A DNA stretch of 16,317 nucleotides, taken from contig JAWXCB010000124.1 in the NCBI GenBank assembly GCA_034440455.1, forward strand, positions 1 to 16,317, written 5' to 3'. Position numbers and translations under genes: made by a program. Positions 1 to 7,883 of this stretch are shown one piece after another. The number at the start of each line of letters is the position of its first letter. Position 1 is the stretch's first letter. The notes below the pieces were generated by a model. The model made no database searches and was not told the origin of the DNA. It saw only the letters and a list, made by a program, of their open reading frames with translations. The DNA is from JAWXCB01 sp034440455 (GTDB lineage Bacteria; Bacteroidota; Bacteroidia; Chitinophagales; CAIOSU01).

Positions 1-3000
1 CGCCTTCACAAATTGCAATTGCTGCGGGAGAAATCGCAGCAACCGGATTTTGATTTACAGTAACTGTTGCAGATGCGCTGGCTGTACATCCGCTTGCATC
101 GGTAATTGTAACTGAATACGTTGTTGTGGTGATTGGCGCGACAATAATGCTTGTCGTGTTCTCAGTCGTACTCCAAGTAAAACTTCCTCCACCGCTTCCT
201 GTGAGTGTCGTGTTTTCACCCGCACAAATTGAAACAGCAGAAGGTGAAATAGTTGTAATGGGCAGCGCATTTACCATAACTGTTGCGCTTGCAGTTGCAG
301 AACAAGAATTCACATCAGTAGCGGTAACGGTATAAGTTGTCGTTGTTGCCGGATTCACGGTAATTGTAGGGGATACTTCGGTTGTGCTCCATACATAAGA
401 GTTTGCCCCGCTCGCAGTAAGCGTTGAATTTGCGCCATTACAAATTGAAACGCTTGCAGGTGAAACAGCAACAACAGGAAGCGCATTTACATTCACCGTT
501 CGTGAAGCAGTTGCCGTGCAGTTGTTCGCATCAGTAACAGTAACCGAATAAGTTGTAGTTGCAGCAGGAGTAATAGAAATGCCTGGCGTATTTTCAGTCG
601 TACTCCATAAATAAGAAGTTCCACCGCTTGCAGTTAAAGTTGCGCTTGCGCCCGTGCAGAGCGTTACATTCAACGGAAGAATTGTTGCTGCCGGATTTGA
701 ATTTACGGTTACGGTTCGTGATGCCGATGCCGTGCAGTTGTTTGCATCGGTAACAGTAACCACATAATTGCCGCTTGTTGAAACCGTGATGGATTGCGTG
801 TTTTCTGAATTATTCCATGCGTAAGTGATGCCGCCATTTGCTGTGAGCGTTGCTGATGCGCCACTGCAAATGCTCGCTGTTGCAGGCGAGATTGTTGCAA
901 TTGGAAGCGCATTCACCGTAACGGTTGATGTGGCAGTTGCCGTGCATCCGCTGATGTTTGAAACTGTAACGGTGTAAGTCGTTGTAGCAGTTGGCGCAAC
1001 AGAGGTGCCTGGAGTATTTGCTGCATTGCTCCACGCATAACTTGTTCCTCCGCTTGCGCTCAGCGTTGTGCTGATGCCGGTGCAAATAGAAACTGCGGCT
1101 GGATTGATGAGCGCGATAGGGGATGCGTTCACCGTGATTGTTCTTGTTGCGGTAGCCGTGCATCCTGCCGCATTCGTCACAGTAACAGTATAAGTTGTAT
1201 TTATTGTTGGAGAAACCGTGATGCCTGCGGTATTTTCACTCGTACTCCACGCATAGCTTGTTCCTCCGCCTGCGGTCAGGGTAAGCGTTTGTCCGCTGCA
1301 AATGGAAGTTGTTGCGGGATTGATTGTCGCAACAGGAAGCGTGTTCACGGTAACGGTTCCTGACGCTGTTGCCGTGCATCCGTTTGCATTCGTAACTGTC
1401 GCGGTGTATGTCGTTGTTGTGATTGGATTCACTGTAATGCTTGCCGTGTTTGCTGAATTACTCCACGCATAGCTTGTTCCCCCGCTTGCAGTTAATGTTG
1501 TGCTTGCTCCATTGCAAATAGAAATAGTTGCGGGCAAAACGGATGCAACGGGATTTGCATTCACCGTTATCGTTGCCGATGCAGTGCCTGTGCAGGATGC
1601 GCCATTTGTTGCCGTGACGGTATAGGTTGTTGTCGTTGTCGGATTTACGGTGATGCCTGGGGTGTTTGCGGAGTTACTCCATGTATAACTTGTTCCTCCT
1701 GTTGCTGTCAATGTTGTGTTTGCTCCGTTGCAAATCGCAGGCGCGGAGGGATTAATCACCACAGCGAGATTTGAATTTACAGTTACCGTTTGCGTTGCTG
1801 TTGCAGTGCATACACCGACAGCGGTCACGGTTACTGTGTAGTTTGTTGTAGCGGCTGGTGAAACTGTGATGCTCTGCGTATTTGCAGAATTACTCCATAC
1901 ATAACTCGCTCCACCGTTTGCAGTGAGCGTAATATTTTGCCCCGGACAAATGCTTGTCGCAGTCGGTGAAATCGCAGCAGTAGGGGCAGGATTTATAACT
2001 ACGTTCAGCGAAATCGGAGGACTGGTGCATCCGTTTACGGTGTAAGAAAAATTGTATGTTCCTGCAACGGGTGGATTTCTTGTAGGGCTGCGCTGATTTG
2101 ATGTCCATCCGCTGGGACCTGTCCATGAATAGGTTGCGCCCTGCACCAATGGTCCTGTGAGTTGCAGCGGTAAGTTGTCGCAAACAGGCGAGTTTGATGA
2201 AATATTTAGTGAAGGTAATCCGATGGAAGACGTTCCGTTGAAATCCAACCGGAATGTGGAGCTTGGTTCATACGCCCATTGATTAATTAACAAGTAGTAT
2301 GTGCCCACCGCCATGTTCGCCTGACTTACCCAGCCATCTCCATTCACATCTTCTGAAGGGTCGCTTGAAATAGCGCGCATCCCTGTTGCACCTGTGTTTG
2401 CCGCATACGAGCAACGTATTGGCGCTCCTAAGTTGGCGCACCCGCCAGCTACAGGTCCATAAAGCGTGAAATCATAATCAGCAATGGTTGGAGTTGGAGA
2501 AATGGTGAAGCCCATTGTTCCGACCGCAGTTACATTTAAAATAAACCAGTTGGAATAATTCTCACTGATGGCGCATCCTGAAACACATGCATCTGATACC
2601 AAGCCCGGTCCCTGGCTGTTTGCATTGAGTGGTTGTAAATTATCGCACACATATTGCGCATTGGCGCAATCGTTACTCAGCAGTGCGCTTGGTCCGCCTC
2701 CTGCGCAGGGAACGCAGGTGATATTTGCCCGCCATCCTGCGGCATTGATAACCGCATCTGAAACGAAGCGCATCGTGAGGCAGCCGCTTGGGTCTGTTGA
2801 AGTAATTGCCGGAGGCAGCGTTGTTCCGCAGCCCTGCCACACCACCGGGCTGTTTTGCGTAGGTCCGCTGCCGATTGTTAAGTAGTCGTAGCAATCTCCG
2901 AAAAAGTCAGGGGCTTCGAGGCTAAACTGCGTGAAGGTTAAGCGGATGCACTGCCCGGGCGCGCTTGGGCAAAATGTCCGGTAAATGTTATTTACGTTGT

Positions 3001-3187
3001 TTGCATAATTGCCTCCGGTTCCCCCGTCATCGGTATAAACGCCTGAACAAAGGTTCACTTCACAGTTTCCGGCAAACGTACTTTGAAGCCCTGCTGTAGG
3101 ATGTAAATAGGTTTGGGCAAACGAAAATTGCACGGCAATGCAACAGCAAAGCAGAATGAAAAAACGTGAGGTTGCAGAAATGGTCAT
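1..3187 (-). CDS. Partial secreted CUB/Ig-repeat surface protein, C-terminus beyond left edge
   Basis: Reading the minus strand from the ATG at 3187 gives 1062 codons without a stop up to the window edge, so the gene is cut by the window and not broken. Residues 1-24 are a Sec signal peptide with a hydrophobic core and a likely cut at FSFA|Q. Residues about 42-160 resemble a CUB domain: paired cysteines, a YDYLTI segment, and the closing GWRANITC. Residues about 170-320 form a beta-rich module beginning NDCANAQYVC, of a kind seen in Bacteroidota surface proteins. About 325-400 is an Ig/PKD-like domain (TYSWTGPSGW). From about 401 on there is a tandem array of 72-residue Ig-like units (SIC-G, TLTA-GGTSY-W, TTTTYTVTVT, GCTATA). 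This suits a cell-surface adhesin or gliding-type protein. A T9SS sorting domain at the missing C-terminus is inferred, not seen. The ligand is unknown. Start choice is supported by the signal peptide and an upstream promoter. Confidence 0.88.
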   Translation of the reverse strand, partial: MTISATSRFFILLCCCIAVQFSFAQTYLHPTAGLQSTFAGNCEVNLCSGVYTDDGGTGGNYANNVNNIYRTFCPSAPGQCIRLTFTQFSLEAPDFFGDCYDYLTIGSGPTQNSPVVWQGCGTTLPPAITSTDPSGCLTMRFVSDAVINAAGWRANITCVPCAGGGPSALLSNDCANAQYVCDNLQPLNANSQGPGLVSDACVSGCAISENYSNWFILNVTAVGTMGFTISPTPTIADYDFTLYGPVAGGCANLGAPIRCSYAANTGATGMRAISSDPSEDVNGDGWVSQANMAVGTYYLLINQWAYEPSSTFRLDFNGTSSIGLPSLNISSNSPVCDNLPLQLTGPLVQGATYSWTGPSGWTSNQRSPTRNPPVAGTYNFSYTVNGCTSPPISLNVVINPAPTAAISPTATSICPGQNITLTANGGASYVWSNSANTQSITVSPAATTNYTVTVTAVGVCTATATQTVTVNSNLAVVINPSAPAICNGANTTLTATGGTSYTWSNSANTPGITVNPTTTTTYTVTATNGASCTGTASATITVNANPVASVLPATISICNGASTTLTASGGTSYAWSNSANTASITVNPITTTTYTATVTNANGCTATASGTVTVNTLPVATINPATTSICSGQTLTLTAGGGTSYAWSTSENTAGITVSPTINTTYTVTVTNAAGCTATATRTITVNASPIALINPAAVSICTGISTTLSASGGTSYAWSNAANTPGTSVAPTATTTYTVTVSNISGCTATATSTVTVNALPIATISPATASICSGASATLTANGGITYAWNNSENTQSITVSTSGNYVVTVTDANNCTASASRTVTVNSNPAATILPLNVTLCTGASATLTASGGTSYLWSTTENTPGISITPAATTTYSVTVTDANNCTATASRTVNVNALPVVAVSPASVSICNGANSTLTASGANSYVWSTTEVSPTITVNPATTTTYTVTATDVNSCSATASATVMVNALPITTISPSAVSICAGENTTLTGSGGGSFTWSTTENTTSIIVAPITTTTYSVTITDASGCTASASATVTVNQNPVAAISPAAIAICEG
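9..1990 (-). repeat. Tandem 216-bp Ig-like repeat array within the CUB/Ig protein
   Basis: The conserved codon pair for the SIC cysteine appears on the plus strand as caaat (cagag in one unit). It falls at 9, 225, 441, 657, 867, 1083, 1299, 1515, 1731 and 1947. Eight of the nine spacings are exactly 216 bp (72 codons). The spacing 657-867 is 210 bp, because that unit has STSGNYVV where the others have a longer PxTTTTYTV strand. This gives nine full periods plus flanking part-units. The copies are clearly related but diverged. Each normally carries two cysteines (SIC and GC), suggesting one disulfide per domain. Confidence 0.9.
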
Positions 3188-3276
3188 GTATCAGATTAGG
3201 GAATGTCCGAAATTCCACTTGAATTTAGAACTCCCGCGCTTAAGAATCAATTAATATTTACGCCCGATTGTTGATG

Positions 3277-3306
3277 CAAAAATAACAACGCATTTAAGGA
3301 GAACAA
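3277..3306 (-). promoter_or_regulatory. Bacteroidota-type promoter for the CUB/Ig protein
   Basis: Read on the minus strand, TTG (3306-3304) is followed after 19 nt by TATTTTTG (3284-3277). This fits the Bacteroidota -33 TTG / -7 TAnnTTTG pattern. Transcription would start near 3270, leaving a leader of about 80 nt before the ATG at 3187. It lies after the hairpin terminator of the upstream gene, so the CUB/Ig gene is probably its own transcription unit. Confidence 0.65.
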
Positions 3307-3380
3307 CTGCGCTATCTTTTTTTCGACAGATTACGGAGAATTCCCTTCTCGGGAGGCTTCCTCGAAACTTACAGATGATG

Positions 3381-3418
3381 AAAAACAAAGGGCGCGAAGA
3401 ATCTCCCCGCGCCCTTTG
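3381..3418 (-). terminator. Intrinsic terminator after the SprB/PKD protein gene
   Basis: CAAAGGGCGCG (3386-3396) and CGCGCCCTTTG (3408-3418) form a perfect 11-bp GC-rich stem with an 11-nt loop. On the minus strand the stem runs directly into GTTTTT (3386-3381). It lies about 150 bp downstream of the stop codon at 3565, in the right orientation to end that transcript. Confidence 0.8.
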
Positions 3419-3460
3419 CAAAGCTGCTCTGCTTTTGTCAGTTTGAAAATTTCATTTCCC

Positions 3461-3560
3461 TGCCTTGCGCTCGTTGCCAACGCACCCCCCTTCGCATCCG
3501 CTCACTGCCACCACGCAAGGGGGACTTTGCAGCCCTCCTCACCATAGCTTTTGCGAAGGC
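3461..3560. repeat. Cluster of short GC-rich inverted repeats in the intergenic region
   Basis: Between the 924-residue gene and its terminator lie several short inverted pairs: CCTTGCG (3463-3469) with CGCAAGG (3514-3520), CCCCCTT (3486-3492) with AAGGGGG (3517-3523), and CCTTCGC (3489-3495) with GCGAAGG (3553-3559). The base composition is far richer in C/G than the flanks. It may be a REP-like dispersed element or a structured 3' untranslated region. No protein is encoded here. Confidence 0.4.
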
Positions 3561-3564
3561 GAGG

Positions 3565-6339
3565 TTATCTGCTCACCACCAAACGCTGCACTCCTGTTTT
3601 ATCGCTGCTGATGATTTTCACGAAAAAAATACCCGTTTTCAGGGCTTTTATATCCACCAGCATTTTGTCAGAAGTGACATCATCGCTCAGTACGATTTGC
3701 CCCAACTCATTGATGAGTTCAAACTGGGCATTACGGCTGAATTTTCCACTTAAGAGAATTTGTTCTTGTGCCGGATTAGGCAGAATACTGAATTCAAATC
3801 CAGCGAGTTGTCCGATGCCTGTCGCGTCTTTTAGTGTGTTCACTACCGTGTTCGTAATCACCGGCTCGTTGAAATCAAAATAGATTTCTGCCGTGTTGAA
3901 AATCTGCGTGCCTTCGGTGAGTCCCGGTTTCAGATTTGCTACAACTTGAATGAAGCCGTGGCTTTCAGGCTCGTTGCTGTTGCTGTCGGGCAGCAGGATG
4001 TTGTTGAATGTCACTACCAGCTCATTGCCGATAATGTCTGTGATATGCTCATGGCTGGCATCCATCACTTGCATGGATGTGAGGTCAATGTTGCTGTCCA
4101 TTGCATCACGAATCACCACGTTCACCGCAGGCGCAGAGCCTGTGTTTTGAAAACGGATTTTGTAAGAAAGCGTTTCGGTGTTCACAGGAATCTCTCCGTC
4201 ATCGCCAATGCCTTTTGGAGAAACCGCTTTGTCATTCGGGTCCCACGAGCCGATTACGGTTTCGCTGATAGTGGAAATGTTATTCGCTGGATTGATGTCG
4301 CCCGAGATTGGCTTCACCCACATTGTGTCATTTGAAATTGAACCAAGAGGTAGAGATTGATTTACTGTTAGATCAACAGCAATCCTTCTACAAGAACCTG
4401 GGAGTAAATTGCTGAAATTGAAAGTCAATAATCGCTGCGAAACATCATGCGCTACGGGGGTAGGCGTTGCGGAAACAAAAACAGTTCCAACAGGATAACG
4501 ATACTCCACAGTTCCATTCATCTGGATTGTTCCATAGTTGCAGTAGGTAAGGTCAACCCAAAGTGGGAAGCCGGGCGTGACAGTCGTATAGTGAAACAGA
4601 TGAGCTGATAAATCCTGAACTGGAATATTCCCCGCATTTACTTGTTTGCAGGTCGTTGAAGTACATCCGGTCGGGTCTGTCATAACAAGACACACATTGT
4701 AAAATCCGGTAGTCGCGTAAGTATGCATTGGGTTTTGCACAGTTGAGAAATTTCCATCACCGAAATCCCATGCAAATGAAACAGGGTTGTAAAACGATTG
4801 GTCAACGAAATGAAAAATGAAGGATGAAATAACTCCGTTTGTATCAGGAGCATTAAAGGAAGTGAATTTGGCTTGGCAAAAGCGATTCGTATCGGGAGAA
4901 CAACTGATGTAAATAGGTTGTGTGAATGTACATAAATTGTTTCCAAGGGAATCTGTCAAAATCATCGTCACCGAATAAACAACATTGCATGTGTCATAAA
5001 TATGTGTAAGCGTAGTTCCGCTTCCTGTATTTCCATCACCCAAATCCCAACCAATATTTGCTGGGTTAAGCTGCTGGTCAAATGATGCAACGAATACAAC
5101 AACAGTTTGAAGCGCAGGTCCGTTTTGCGTATAGGTGAAAATGCAGGGCTGACCTATCCCATTACACGCAGTTCCCACACAGCCAGCAGCATCAACTACT
5201 GATACGCAATAAGAAACTCCGGAAATTATGTTACATAATGTTGACGTATTTAACACTGAGCCATCTGACCACAAATATTGATAGGGTTGCATTCCTCCCG
5301 TAGCAGCAACGGTCAAGCAATTGTTGAGGGAATCCACAACAATCGTAGCTGTAATCTGACATCCTCCTCCAACCGTTCCGCACTGCACATCTGTGCATCC
5401 CTGCGCATCTGTAATCGTTACACAGTATGTTCCCGGATTGTTTGGACAAATTGAAGTAGTAGTAGAGCCTTCATTCCACTGAAAAGTGTAACCGGGCGTT
5501 CCGCCAGTTACGGTTGTTACTAAGCAATTGCCTGATTGAGCAATCGCTCCGAATAAATTGCATCCGAAAGAATTGCAGGCTGAAGCGGTGCATCCCTGCG
5601 CATCGGTAACCGTTACGCAATAAGGGCTTACTGGGTTAGGGTTACAAATGTCAAAGTTTGTGGAGCTATCAGACCACAGATACGTGTAAGGAGGGGTGCC
5701 CATAGAAATGAGAAGAGCCCTTATGCAAGCAAATGAATCTTGCACCACCACCGAAAGGTTGCAGCCACCACCCGTAACACTCTGGCACGATGAAGCTGAA
5801 CATCCATTTGCATCAATAACAGTTACACAATATGTTCCTGTGGTGAGATTGCACAATACATCGTTTGTTGAGGCATCATTCCATAGATAGCTATAGGGCA
5901 GAGTGCCGCCAGTAACGACTGCCGCAAGGCTGGGCAACGGTCCTGCGCATGGTCCGGTTTGTACTGCAACAGTCATGTTGCACCCGTTCGGCTGCACAAC
6001 GAATGTCAGTTGTGCAGAATCACAAAAAGGAAAAGTCCCTCCGCTGATGCAGTAATACACAAGCGATTGGTCTGTTCCGACAAAGCCGCTGTCAGGGCAA
6101 TAAATCCAGGAGTCGGGTCTGCCTCCGGGAGTAAGTTCTCCGTTCAGTGGTCCCCATGAAGCAGAAAATGAATCAAGCGTAAGTCCGGAGCCTGCAAGAA
6201 AAGAATCAATCTGAAGGTCAACGCATTGTCCCTGCGTAGTGGTGAACGTCACCGGAAATAACTGCGCGTAGGAATTGGTGAATGCAAACATCAAAAAGCA
6301 GAGCAGCGCGGTTTTGATGGTTTGAATTGTTGATTTCAT
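3565..6339 (-). CDS. T9SS-secreted SprB-like/PKD repeat surface protein (924 aa)
   Basis: Residues 1-26 are a signal peptide (cut near NSYA|Q). Residues 120-396 contain four SprB-like repeats (GGT-PY-Y-W, TYCVTVTDAQGC), each with six cysteines at nearly fixed spacing. Two PKD domains follow, with signature WDLGDG at 431-436 and WDFGDG at 524-529. Residues about 572-695 are a further beta-rich region. It leads into a domain opening GSWDPNDKAVSPKG (697-710) and extending to about 836, the DUF11/DUF7619-like type common just before sorting domains in Bacteroidota. Residues about 848-924 are a type A T9SS C-terminal domain (ILPNPAQEQ, GIFFVKI, final RLVVSR). The protein should cross the outer membrane by T9SS and be anchored at or released from the surface. 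A role in adhesion is inferred. It starts 30 bp after the stop of the dockerin/cohesin-like gene, so the two likely share a transcript. Confidence 0.9.
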   Translation of the reverse strand: MKSTIQTIKTALLCFLMFAFTNSYAQLFPVTFTTTQGQCVDLQIDSFLAGSGLTLDSFSASWGPLNGELTPGGRPDSWIYCPDSGFVGTDQSLVYYCISGGTFPFCDSAQLTFVVQPNGCNMTVAVQTGPCAGPLPSLAAVVTGGTLPYSYLWNDASTNDVLCNLTTGTYCVTVIDANGCSASSCQSVTGGGCNLSVVVQDSFACIRALLISMGTPPYTYLWSDSSTNFDICNPNPVSPYCVTVTDAQGCTASACNSFGCNLFGAIAQSGNCLVTTVTGGTPGYTFQWNEGSTTTSICPNNPGTYCVTITDAQGCTDVQCGTVGGGCQITATIVVDSLNNCLTVAATGGMQPYQYLWSDGSVLNTSTLCNIISGVSYCVSVVDAAGCVGTACNGIGQPCIFTYTQNGPALQTVVVFVASFDQQLNPANIGWDLGDGNTGSGTTLTHIYDTCNVVYSVTMILTDSLGNNLCTFTQPIYISCSPDTNRFCQAKFTSFNAPDTNGVISSFIFHFVDQSFYNPVSFAWDFGDGNFSTVQNPMHTYATTGFYNVCLVMTDPTGCTSTTCKQVNAGNIPVQDLSAHLFHYTTVTPGFPLWVDLTYCNYGTIQMNGTVEYRYPVGTVFVSATPTPVAHDVSQRLLTFNFSNLLPGSCRRIAVDLTVNQSLPLGSISNDTMWVKPISGDINPANNISTISETVIGSWDPNDKAVSPKGIGDDGEIPVNTETLSYKIRFQNTGSAPAVNVVIRDAMDSNIDLTSMQVMDASHEHITDIIGNELVVTFNNILLPDSNSNEPESHGFIQVVANLKPGLTEGTQIFNTAEIYFDFNEPVITNTVVNTLKDATGIGQLAGFEFSILPNPAQEQILLSGKFSRNAQFELINELGQIVLSDDVTSDKMLVDIKALKTGIFFVKIISSDKTGVQRLVVSR

Positions 6340-6369
6340 AAAGCTGATTTTTTAAAGTGATAGAAAAAT

Positions 6370-7797
6370 TTATGGTTGAATAAATAATTTTTTTGTGATT
6401 ATGCCATCGCGCGTGCGAATGGTGATGAAATAAACGCCCTGGGTGAAATCCGTTTTCATATCCATGCGATTGCCGGTTGCAGCGGAATGGAAAACAGTTT
6501 TTCCTGCGACATCTGTGAGGATGATTTCTTGCAAATTATTTCCGGTTACATAAATTTTGCCGCTGCTCGGGTTAGGATACACTTCAATTCTGTTTTCGCG
6601 TTGCGCGATTCCCGTTGTTGTTTTATTTACCCTGATGCTGGGTTGCTCCACGCACACATCACGCACGATGTCGTATTCGCTGATGAGGCGCACTTTTGTG
6701 AGATTCAGTTTAAAATCATGCCAGCCGGGAGCAACAGCGATGCCGTCAATGTTGTCATCAATCGGAAAAATCGCGCTGAGGATTTCACCACCGCCATTGG
6801 CAATGATGTGATTTGTTTTTGAAAGCGCGATTTCAAATTCTCCTGTTTGCTGAAAATCTTTTTTAAAGAAAAGCGGAGTGTCATTCTGAATCAGCCACGA
6901 GTTGTCGGTTGAAAACTGAACCTGACTGCCGCCAACAAAGCGGTTGTCAAACTCAAGCGTGAACGCAATTCCGTACGCTTCATTCAGCACAGCGCTTTCT
7001 CCTAAGCGAATGGAAACTATCAGCGTGTCGCCATCAAACAATGAATCACCTGAAAGACTCTCAATGAAAAATGAAATTCCGCTCGCATCACATATACTTG
7101 TGTCAACTGTGTAGGGTTTTAAAACAGGAAACGTGTCGCGATAAAAATTTTCAATCACCGCAACATCCGCGCTATCAATCACGCCATCGCCATTACAGTC
7201 AGCCGCACCGGGGTCGGTATTGATGAATGGAATCGGCTGCCATGCAAGCCCGTTTGACAGCGAATCGCGCGAGGAACCCTGCGCGCCAAACGCCAATCCG
7301 ATAGTGAGCACATCAAAGTGCTGCACCGTGCCGTTTTCATCCGCATCGCCAGCATAGATTTTATTGTTGGGCGGAAGCACATTGAGATACACTGTTGCGG
7401 TGTCGGTGCTTCCGGCAGCGGTTACGGAATACTGAAAAAAGTCAGCGCCCTGAAAATTTGAGAATGGACAATAGGAAAGGAAATTTCCATTTGTGAACGC
7501 TGTGCCATTTGCGGGTTGGGTGATGATTTGCAGTAGTGAAACGGGAAGCGTATCTAAGTTATCGTTTGCAGTTACGTTCAAATAATTATTGCACGAGTTG
7601 CGGAGGACAGCGAAGATGTCATTCTGCGCGTTGGGTTGAGCAGAGGCTTTCTCGCTTACACACATCAACAATGTTGTAAGTGCAACAGCATTTAGTAAGG
7701 AGTTTACAGTTTGCAGTTTACAGTTTGCTTTTGATGAACTGAAAACGGAAAACCGAAAACTGAAAACTCGGCTTGGATATGTGCGATTGAACTTCAT
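6370..7797 (-). CDS. T9SS-secreted protein with cadherin-like, dockerin-like and cohesin-like regions (475 aa)
   Basis: I start at the ATG at 7797 (MKFNRTY). A TTG at 7878 would add 27 residues but lacks support. The signal peptide is unusually long, about 53 residues: a basic, aromatic n-region encoded partly by a nucleotide repeat, then a hydrophobic core (LLNAVALTTLLM) and ASA|Q. After this, residues about 55-141 resemble a cadherin-like Ig domain (TANDN, SNFQGADFFQYSV). Residues about 149-220 hold two dockerin-type calcium loops (GDADENGTVQHFDV and DCNGDGVIDSADV). About 235-373 is a beta-sandwich region with cohesin-like character (GDTLIVSIRLGE, AYGIAFTLEFD). Residues 405-475 are a T9SS type A sorting domain (VYPNPSSGKIYV to KKLFIQP). 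It is probably a calcium-binding surface protein, co-transcribed with the SprB/PKD gene downstream. The dockerin and sorting calls are firm, the cohesin call tentative. Confidence 0.85.
   Translation of the reverse strand: MKFNRTYPSRVFSFRFSVFSSSKANCKLQTVNSLLNAVALTTLLMCVSEKASAQPNAQNDIFAVLRNSCNNYLNVTANDNLDTLPVSLLQIITQPANGTAFTNGNFLSYCPFSNFQGADFFQYSVTAAGSTDTATVYLNVLPPNNKIYAGDADENGTVQHFDVLTIGLAFGAQGSSRDSLSNGLAWQPIPFINTDPGAADCNGDGVIDSADVAVIENFYRDTFPVLKPYTVDTSICDASGISFFIESLSGDSLFDGDTLIVSIRLGESAVLNEAYGIAFTLEFDNRFVGGSQVQFSTDNSWLIQNDTPLFFKKDFQQTGEFEIALSKTNHIIANGGGEILSAIFPIDDNIDGIAVAPGWHDFKLNLTKVRLISEYDIVRDVCVEQPSIRVNKTTTGIAQRENRIEVYPNPSSGKIYVTGNNLQEIILTDVAGKTVFHSAATGNRMDMKTDFTQGVYFITIRTRDGIITKKLFIQP
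7701..7768. repeat. Short-unit repeat lying inside the signal peptide region of a T9SS protein
   Basis: AGTTTACAGTTTGC occurs twice back to back (7701-7714 and 7715-7728), identical in both copies. After a short spacer come GAAAAC-type units (ACTGAAAACGG, AAAACCG, AAAACTGAAAACTC) over 7738-7768. The composition is unlike coding DNA in the rest of the gene. From memory, such TTTACAG/GAAAAC strings recur in intergenic DNA of Bacteroidota genomes. Here the sequence stays in frame and is read as part of the n-region between MKFN and the hydrophobic core. Confidence 0.7.
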
Positions 7798-7856
7798 CTT
7801 TTCAACTGGATACAAAAATGGAAAGGTTGTGTGGCAAAAAGTAATACATTTTTTAG

Positions 7857-7864
7857 TAGCTTTC
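7857..7864 (+). promoter_or_regulatory. Possible -7 element for the helical protein gene
   Basis: TAGCTTTC matches TAnnTTTG at all but the last position and sits 19 bp before the ATG at 7884, a usual distance for short-leader Bacteroidota genes. No TTG lies at the expected -33 distance, so this is weak. Confidence 0.3.
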
Positions 7865-7883
7865 GGATATTTACACAATTAAT

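Noticed and set aside
9..1990. Regularly spaced direct repeats considered as a CRISPR array
   Set aside because: Units are 216 bp, translate in one open frame as Ig-like domains, and have no short identical repeats with unique spacers.
2568..2885. Plus-strand open frame opposite the CUB/Ig protein
   Set aside because: It is a shadow of the strongly supported minus-strand gene. It has no domain and no plausible start signals.
3946..4335. Plus-strand open frame opposite the SprB/PKD protein
   Set aside because: It is antisense to the DUF11-like and sorting-domain region, with no recognisable motif. It is best explained as a coding shadow.
7798..7878. N-terminal extension of the dockerin/cohesin-like protein from a TTG at 7878
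   Set aside because: It would place 27 residues without signal character before the methionine at 7797, begins with a rare start codon, and nearly abuts the divergent gene start at 7884.
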